Of a DNA stretch of 36,251 nt, positions 32,098 through 36,251 are shown piece by piece. Position numbers and translations under genes: made by a program. This DNA is from Dictyobacter arantiisoli (GTDB lineage: Bacteria > Chloroflexota > Ktedonobacteria > Ktedonobacterales > Ktedonobacteraceae). The stretch's first letter is position 1. Every line of letters starts with the position of its first letter. The stretch covers positions 1-36,251 of the forward strand of contig NZ_BIXY01000073.1 of NCBI RefSeq assembly GCF_008326305.1, given 5' to 3'. The notes below the pieces were generated by a model. That model was not told the origin of the DNA and did not search any database. It saw only the letters and a list, made by a program, of their open reading frames with translations.

Positions 32098-32310
32098 ATG
32101 AACGATGTTCATTATTCTATGGTAATTGAGTGGGACTCCGAAGATGAGATTTTTGTTGTCAGTGTTCCTGAGTTACCAGGATGCATGACGCACGGTAAAA
32201 CCTACGAAGAAGCAGTGAAGCAAGCACAAGATGCTATCGAAACCTGGATCATGGGAGCAAAGGAAATAGGCATCCCAATCCCACCTCCCAAGGGATTCGT
32301 TGCGGCTTAA
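32098..32310 (+). CDS. orphan HicB-family antitoxin-like protein
   Basis: Seventy residues with the HicB partial RNase-H-fold pattern: YSMVIEWDSEDEIFVVSVPE, then LPGCMTHGKTYEEAVKQAQD and a C-terminal helix AIETWIMGAKEIGIPIPPP. In type II toxin-antitoxin systems HicB neutralises the mRNA-cleaving toxin HicA. No hicA-like frame is next to it, and the protein lacks the C-terminal DNA-binding domain of longer HicB proteins, so it is an orphan of unknown use. AAAGGGG precedes the ATG. Confidence 0.88.
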   Translation: MNDVHYSMVIEWDSEDEIFVVSVPELPGCMTHGKTYEEAVKQAQDAIETWIMGAKEIGIPIPPPKGFVAA

Positions 32311-32334
32311 TATTTGTAATCCCTTTTTAATCGT

Positions 32335-32562
32335 TTATACATCATCCCTTTGTGGTTCAATTTTTTGTTGCTTCTTTTTCCTTGTCCATTGCAGGAAAAA
32401 TGTGATTGCATTGACGACTATAAACATAGAGGCTGTGAAAAGGGTTGTTTGTAGGGCTGTGAAGTTGAGCCAGGTGGTGCTGACGAGTATGAGAATGCCG
32501 ATCTGTACGGCCATGATTACTACCGCTACAATGATCGAAATTATGCGTTGTCTGGTAAGCAT
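32335..32562 (-). CDS. small two-helix membrane protein
   Basis: Seventy-five residues: two hydrophobic segments (about 8-30, IISIIVAVVIMAVQIGILIL; about 38-60, TLFTASMFIVVNAITFFLQW) followed by a basic tail (RKKKQQKIEPQR), so both ends probably face the cytoplasm. No family recognised. GGGAGG lies seven bases before the ATG, which makes it a credible gene. It converges on the HicB-like gene. Confidence 0.75.
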   Translation of the reverse strand: MLTRQRIISIIVAVVIMAVQIGILILVSTTWLNFTALQTTLFTASMFIVVNAITFFLQWTRKKKQQKIEPQRDDV

Positions 32563-32589
32563 TATTTACCTCCCACTGATAGATATCCA

Positions 32590-32624
32590 GGCCTGCGCTG
32601 TTCATGATTGAAGCAGCGCAGGCC
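32590..32624 (-). terminator. hairpin terminator of the metallo-beta-lactamase-fold gene
   Basis: GGCCTGCGCTG/CAGCGCAGGCC, an 11-bp perfect stem with a 13-base loop, lies about 20 bases past the stop. Confidence 0.7.
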
Positions 32625-32642
32625 ATATACAACGATCATCCT

Positions 32643-33377
32643 CTACAGCAGTAGTGAGAGCAGGTCGTGGCCGATCTGAATGGTGCCGGTATAGCCTCCG
32701 TGTTGGGCCTGGGTTTGGAGTTGTTGGCTGTCCAGTTGCCGATAGAGGTGGGAGCAGATGATCTGTCTGGCCTGAGTGGCGATGGCGAGTTCGATGATTT
32801 CCTGGTCGCTGATATGTCCGGCGTCGATGATGCCGACATCCACTCCACTTAGCAGGTTGATTTCCTGGGCATGAAAGTGGGAGTCGCCGGTGATGGCGTA
32901 GGTTTTATCATGCCAGCGGAAGCGTAGTCCGTGATTGCCAGCGGGCGGTAGGCTGAGAAATTCGAAGTTCTGTTTGCCGATGGAGAAGCGGTTGTCGGTG
33001 ATTTCATGGATATGGATCTGGTACGCTTTGGGCTGGCGCAATCCATTTGCTCCGAACAGGTCGAGCAGGCTGGTGATGAAGCGCGTTACGCCAGGAGGAC
33101 CATAGATATTGAGATCCACATGGCGAGGATTCTGCTGCGACCATGCGCCCGCCTGCAAGAGCGGGATCAGATCGGATACGTGGTCGGGATGGAAGTGCGA
33201 GAGGATGATGTGCTCTAGCTGGTTGTGTTGGATGCCCACTTCGAGTAAACGCTGCACAATGCCGTGTCCACAGTCAAAGAGGATCGGTGTGTGATCCAGT
33301 TCCAGCAGGACACTCGATGCACGCCGTTCATGTTCTATCTGACAGGTTCCCGTACCCAATAAGGTCAAATAACTCAT
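32643..33377 (-). CDS. metallo-beta-lactamase-fold hydrolase, RNase Z/phosphodiesterase-like
   Basis: A 244-aa soluble metal-dependent hydrolase. The zinc motif HxHxDH is at 61-66 (ILSHFHPDHVSDLIP). Further ligand candidates are GNHGLRF, ITGDSHFHAQEI and IICSHLYRQ, which fit the tRNase Z/ElaC-like branch. A tRNA 3'-end nuclease is possible, but a complete exosite arm is not seen, so a generic phosphodiesterase cannot be excluded. Single gene, divergent from thrS. Confidence 0.85.
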   Translation of the reverse strand: MSYLTLLGTGTCQIEHERRASSVLLELDHTPILFDCGHGIVQRLLEVGIQHNQLEHIILSHFHPDHVSDLIPLLQAGAWSQQNPRHVDLNIYGPPGVTRFITSLLDLFGANGLRQPKAYQIHIHEITDNRFSIGKQNFEFLSLPPAGNHGLRFRWHDKTYAITGDSHFHAQEINLLSGVDVGIIDAGHISDQEIIELAIATQARQIICSHLYRQLDSQQLQTQAQHGGYTGTIQIGHDLLSLLL

Positions 33378-33571
33378 CAGGAAATATCTACCTCGTTCTC
33401 ATGATAGGATTGCTTATTCAAGCAGCTCTCTCAAAAGTGTACCATATCTTATTCTCATCCATAGAAACGAGAATGATCCAGCTACGTTTTCCATCATTTG
33501 TGGTTTTCTCTTATATTCCTTTTCTTTTAACGGTATTGCCCGTGAGGGGTGGCCTCTACGCCGATGGTTTG

Positions 33572-33600
33572 TAGACACTTTTCCTGTTTTATGATATAGT
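33572..33600 (+). promoter_or_regulatory. promoter of the thrS transcript
   Basis: TAGACA and TATAGT with a 17-base spacer. It would give a leader of about 450 bases that includes the T-box. Confidence 0.6.
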
Positions 33601-33784
33601 CACGTTCAATCACACTGCTGATGTGGAAGACTTTTTTATCCATGAGCATAGTGATGAGAGGGCGGCTAAGCTAAGCGTTCTCGTGGATAGAGCTTATCCG
33701 TTTGCTACGCGAAATTCTTATTGCACATGTTGCTGCATTTTAGAGCTATAGAGTAATATTCTTATAGGCATGGCTTGGGACAAT

Positions 33785-34035
33785 GTCATCGAGTTGCGTG
33801 TTTTAAGAGAGGGACAATCTGAGCTGCGAGTTGTCCCAGATACGTTCGATGGATACCACTCAAGAAGCCTTCTCTCTTTGTTGACTGTCAGCGGGAGAGC
33901 GCCGGGCCTGCGTTATCGGGGCTATTGAGGCTTGTTTGCACGACCTGTGCTGTCGCTGTGGAACAGGTGAATTGTGGGTGGAACCACGAATGAGTTTAAG
34001 CTCTTTCGTCCCGGTGTGGGATGGAGGAGTTTTTT
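33785..34035 (+). promoter_or_regulatory. T-box riboswitch controlling thrS
   Basis: A tRNA-sensing leader that reads through only when tRNA-Thr is uncharged. Stem I: GAG at 33791 pairs with CTC at 33859, CGTGT with ATACG; AGAGAG (33806) precedes a hairpin GGACAA/TTGTCC whose loop has GCTG (33823). The specifier is ACC at 33855-33857, a Thr codon, followed by A. Stem III is ACCTGT/ACAGGT (33943-33968). The T-box TGGGTGGAACCACGA is at 33975-33989; its TGGA would pair with a tRNA end UCCA. The competing terminator CTCTTTCGTCCC/GGGATGGAGGAG (34001-34029) ends in TTTTTT. Confidence 0.88.
34001..34035 (+). terminator. conditional terminator of the thrS T-box
   Basis: CTCTTTCGTCCC and GGGATGGAGGAG form a stem with a five-base loop (GGTGT), then six T. 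Confidence 0.85.
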
Positions 34036-34058
34036 ATTATTCTGGAAAGGTTGCTAGG

Positions 34059-35924
34059 ATGAATACATCAATCGAAGCTGAGAAACAGAACATACAGCCT
34101 GATCTGGCACTGGTACGGCATTCAACGGCCCATTTGATGGCTGCGGCGGTCCAGTTGCTCTGGCCTGAGGCGAAGTTTGGCGTCGGTCCGGCGATTAAGC
34201 ATGGCTTCTATTATGATATGGAGTTGCCGGTCGCACTAACTCCTAAGGATCTTGAGCGCATCGAGAGTAAGATGCGCGAGCTGAAGAATAAGAAGCTTGG
34301 CTATGAGCGCATCGAGATGGATATCGATGAGGCGATTGCGGATATGACACGCCGTAATCAGCCCTATAAGGTTGAGCTTTTACAACTGCTGAAGGAAAAA
34401 GGCAGTACAGCGGTCGCTGAGGAGACAGGCGATAGTGAGGCTGTGGGTGTGAGCTCCGATCAGGGTGTCGAGAAAGTATCCTTTTATAAGACTGGCGAGT
34501 TTGTCGATCTGTGCCGTGGCCCGCACGTGGAGAGTACAAAACAGATCGGTGCCTTTAAGCTGATGAGTATCGCGGGCGCTTACTGGCGTGGCGATGAAAA
34601 AAATAAGCAGCTGCAGCGTTTATATGGTACGGCCTTCAATACCAAAGAAGAGCTGGAGCACCATCTCTGGGTGCTTGAGGAGGCCAAGAAGCGGGATCAT
34701 CGCCGTCTGGGCCAGGAACTGGATCTGTTTACGTTCTCGGATCTGGTCGGGGCTGGCTTGCCGCTCTTTACTCCGAAAGGGACACTGATCCGTGATCTGC
34801 TGGAAGAGTTTGTGCAGTCCTTGCAGGAGCCTCTTGGCTATCAACGGGTGCATATCCCACATATTACCAAGAACGATTTGTATAAAACATCAGGGCACTG
34901 GGACAAGTTTCAGGAAGATATCTTCCATGTGAGCGGCAAAAGCGGCGAGGATTTCTGTATTAAGCCGATGAACTGCCCACATCATACGCAGATCTATGCC
35001 AGCCGTATGCGCAGCTATCGTGAACTGCCGGTCCGCTTGAGCGAGGTAACAACGGTTTATCGCGATGAGTTGCCAGGCACGCTTCACGGTCTTTCGCGTG
35101 TGCGCAGCTTTACGCAGGATGATGCTCACGTATTTTGTATGTCGGAGCAGGTGCGCGAGGAGGCGCTGCGTATCTATTCGATTATCGAAGGTTTCTATCG
35201 CCCCTTTGGTATGGAACTCTCTGTGCAGCTTTCTCTGTGGGATGAGCAGCATCCAGAGAAGTATCTGGGTACGCCAGAGATCTGGCATGATGCCCAGGAG
35301 CAGTTGCGTCAAGTGCTGCGTGAGAAAGGCGTCGAGTGGACTGAGGTAGCCGGTGAAGCGGCCTTCTATGGTCCAAAGATTGACTTCACGGCCAAAGATG
35401 CTCTGGAACGCTCATGGCAGCTAGCAACCATTCAGTTGGATTTCAACCTGCCCGAGCGCTTCAATCTTGAATATATCGCGGCGGATGGTCATGCCACACG
35501 CCCGATCATGCTGCATCGTGCCATTCTGGGTTCGGTTGAACGCTTTATGTCAATCCTGATCGAGCACTATGCGGGTGTCTTCCCGACCTGGCTCGCGCCT
35601 GTCCAGGCCATGATCATCCCGATAGCCGACCGCCATCTGGATTATGCTCAGCAGGTTCAGCAGACATTGCAGGCTGTGAAATTCCCCTCTCCGCTGTCGT
35701 CACTGCGGGTAGAGGTCGACTATGCCCGTGAGTCCATGCAGAAAAAGATCCGCACGGCCCAGATGCAGAAGATCCCATACATGCTGGTCATCGGCGATAA
35801 AGAAGCTGAAAGTGGAACCGTAGCCGTACGCCGCCGCAGCGGCAACGATCTTGGTGCCATCTCCCTTGAGGCGCTTGCCGAACGTATGAAAACCGAAGTC
35901 CTGACACGGAGCGATCTCGCATAA
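34059..35924 (+). CDS. thrS: threonyl-tRNA synthetase lacking the TGS domain
   Basis: Charges tRNA-Thr with threonine, 621 aa. The start is ATG at 34059 (MNTSIEAEK), after GGAAAGG; the frame is open to 33936 but that part is the riboswitch. The editing domain has HSTAH and DLCRGPHVE (HxxxH, Cys, His). The catalytic core has motif 2 region FTQDDAHVFC, the zinc ligands Cys in KPMNCPHH, His in QDDAHVF and His in IMLHRAILGS, and motif 3. The C-terminal anticodon domain ends near AERMKTEVLTRSD. The usual N-terminal TGS-like domain (about 60 residues) is absent. Confidence 0.96.
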   Translation: MNTSIEAEKQNIQPDLALVRHSTAHLMAAAVQLLWPEAKFGVGPAIKHGFYYDMELPVALTPKDLERIESKMRELKNKKLGYERIEMDIDEAIADMTRRNQPYKVELLQLLKEKGSTAVAEETGDSEAVGVSSDQGVEKVSFYKTGEFVDLCRGPHVESTKQIGAFKLMSIAGAYWRGDEKNKQLQRLYGTAFNTKEELEHHLWVLEEAKKRDHRRLGQELDLFTFSDLVGAGLPLFTPKGTLIRDLLEEFVQSLQEPLGYQRVHIPHITKNDLYKTSGHWDKFQEDIFHVSGKSGEDFCIKPMNCPHHTQIYASRMRSYRELPVRLSEVTTVYRDELPGTLHGLSRVRSFTQDDAHVFCMSEQVREEALRIYSIIEGFYRPFGMELSVQLSLWDEQHPEKYLGTPEIWHDAQEQLRQVLREKGVEWTEVAGEAAFYGPKIDFTAKDALERSWQLATIQLDFNLPERFNLEYIAADGHATRPIMLHRAILGSVERFMSILIEHYAGVFPTWLAPVQAMIIPIADRHLDYAQQVQQTLQAVKFPSPLSSLRVEVDYARESMQKKIRTAQMQKIPYMLVIGDKEAESGTVAVRRRSGNDLGAISLEALAERMKTEVLTRSDLA

Positions 35925-36050
35925 TCGGTGTACAGCTCTAGCTAGCTGATCCGCCCTTCACTGGCTTCAATATTGAGAATGGATGGCGAAAAACGGGGGA
36001 TTCGTACCCCAACGATGATGTCAGGGTATGAGACAGCGCGTTGGGCAGCG

Positions 36051-36077
36051 ATGTAGGTGCGTGCCGAGGTCGCAACC
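36051..36077. repeat. dispersed repeat copy interrupted by an insertion sequence
   Basis: TGTAGGTGCGTGCCGAGGTC followed by GCAACC matches 24794-24820 almost exactly. Here the match ends precisely where the Tn5-like end begins (36078). Confidence 0.75.
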
Positions 36078-36251
36078 CTGTCTGTTACCCACATTTTTGG
36101 AGTGAAGAAATGATAGAATAGAAGAAAGGAAAAATGAAGAAAAGAGAGAGAGAGAAGAAAAAATGGAGCAAGAGCGCATACAAACCGCTGAACAGTGGGC
36201 CGTCCTGAACTATGGGACAGCATTGCTGGCTGATACACGACACACCGCCCG
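36078..36251 (+). mobile_element. left end of an IS4-family (IS50/Tn5-like) insertion sequence, cut by the window edge
   Basis: The first 19 bases, CTGTCTGTTACCCACATTT, match the Tn5 mosaic end CTGTCTCTTATACACATCT at 15 of 19 positions. A transposase start lies 85 bases inside. The 9 bases before it (GTCGCAACC) are the expected target duplication. The right end is outside the window. Confidence 0.75.
36163..36251 (+). CDS. transposase N-terminus, IS4/Tn5-like (partial)
   Basis: The first 29 residues include EQWAVLNYGTALLADTRHTA followed by R, which parallels the Tn5 transposase N-terminal DNA-binding segment (WA..(F/Y)..A.L.D.R.TAR). ATG at 36163 follows a purine-rich ribosome-binding stretch (AGAGAGAGAAG). 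The gene continues beyond the edge, so integrity cannot be judged. Confidence 0.75.
   Translation, partial: MEQERIQTAEQWAVLNYGTALLADTRHTA

Noticed and set aside
33936-34058. Upstream extension of thrS (41 codons)
   Set aside because: It lies in the T-box stem III, T-box and terminator; the ribosome-binding site supports ATG at 34059.
35942-36238. 98-codon minus-strand frame at the right end
   Set aside because: It reads against the Tn5-like transposase and the dispersed repeat; the purine tract only appears as a Phe/Leu/Ser-rich pseudo-helix.

Overview
The window looks like chromosomal DNA from a Chloroflexota soil bacterium, most likely class Ktedonobacteria. This rests on moderate G+C, many paired ECF sigma/anti-sigma genes, a Ser/Thr kinase carrying zinc ribbons, PTC-like small regulators (DUF2089, SHOCT-like), a T-box leader on thrS and frequent palindromic intergenic repeats. 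The taxonomic call is inference; no rRNA or marker gene fixes it.

Layout. 1-6.7 kb: an HtrA-type membrane-anchored protease on + faces a leftward block of a polytopic membrane protein, an anti-sigma factor, its ECF sigma factor and a zinc-ribbon kinase fused to a pseudokinase. This is plausibly an envelope-stress or signalling neighbourhood. 6.9-7.9 kb: an aldo/keto reductase. 8.1-11.1 kb: a four-gene leftward operon of a 79-aa protein, a DUF2089 protein, a SHOCT-like helical protein and a large repeat (beta-helix-like) protein that ends in the same SHOCT-like hairpin, with a recognisable promoter and an upstream palindrome. 11.4-14.1 kb: an ECF sigma gene overlapping a gene for an anti-sigma factor fused, through three membrane segments, to an ABC-type solute-binding domain. 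This is the most unusual system in the window. 14.2-17.8 kb: a SpoU/TrmH rRNA methyltransferase, a Gfo/Idh/MocA oxidoreductase and a beta-propeller protein whose stop codon is the target of a 203-bp palindromic element.

18.1-21.4 kb: a tight cysI - precorrin-2 dehydrogenase - uroporphyrinogen-III methyltransferase operon, in which the last two enzymes make the siroheme used by the first. A strong promoter lies about 220 bp upstream. 21.8-24.8 kb: a phosphate:H+ symporter-like MFS protein behind a candidate Pho box, a small highly charged protein and an alpha/beta-hydrolase fold protein that has lost its catalytic Ser and His. 24.75-25.16 kb: a repeat island. 25.15-28.3 kb: a DHA2 drug exporter and an FGGY (gluconokinase-like) kinase, leftward. 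28.4-31.7 kb: uracil-DNA glycosylase, a lone SufB with a consensus promoter, and a LysE/RhtB exporter. 31.86 kb: tRNA-Arg(TCT) with its own promoter. 32.1-33.4 kb: an orphan HicB-like antitoxin, a small membrane protein and a metallo-beta-lactamase-fold hydrolase. 33.6-35.9 kb: thrS under a complete T-box riboswitch with a Thr ACC specifier. The window ends inside a Tn5/IS50-like insertion sequence that has landed in a copy of a dispersed repeat also found at 24.8 kb.

Most transcription units end in long, near-perfect hairpins. Some open reading frames run longer than the real genes; start sites were moved to codons with a ribosome-binding site where the sequence decided it (notably thrS, the ECF sigma at 11.4 kb, the FGGY kinase and the 79-aa protein).
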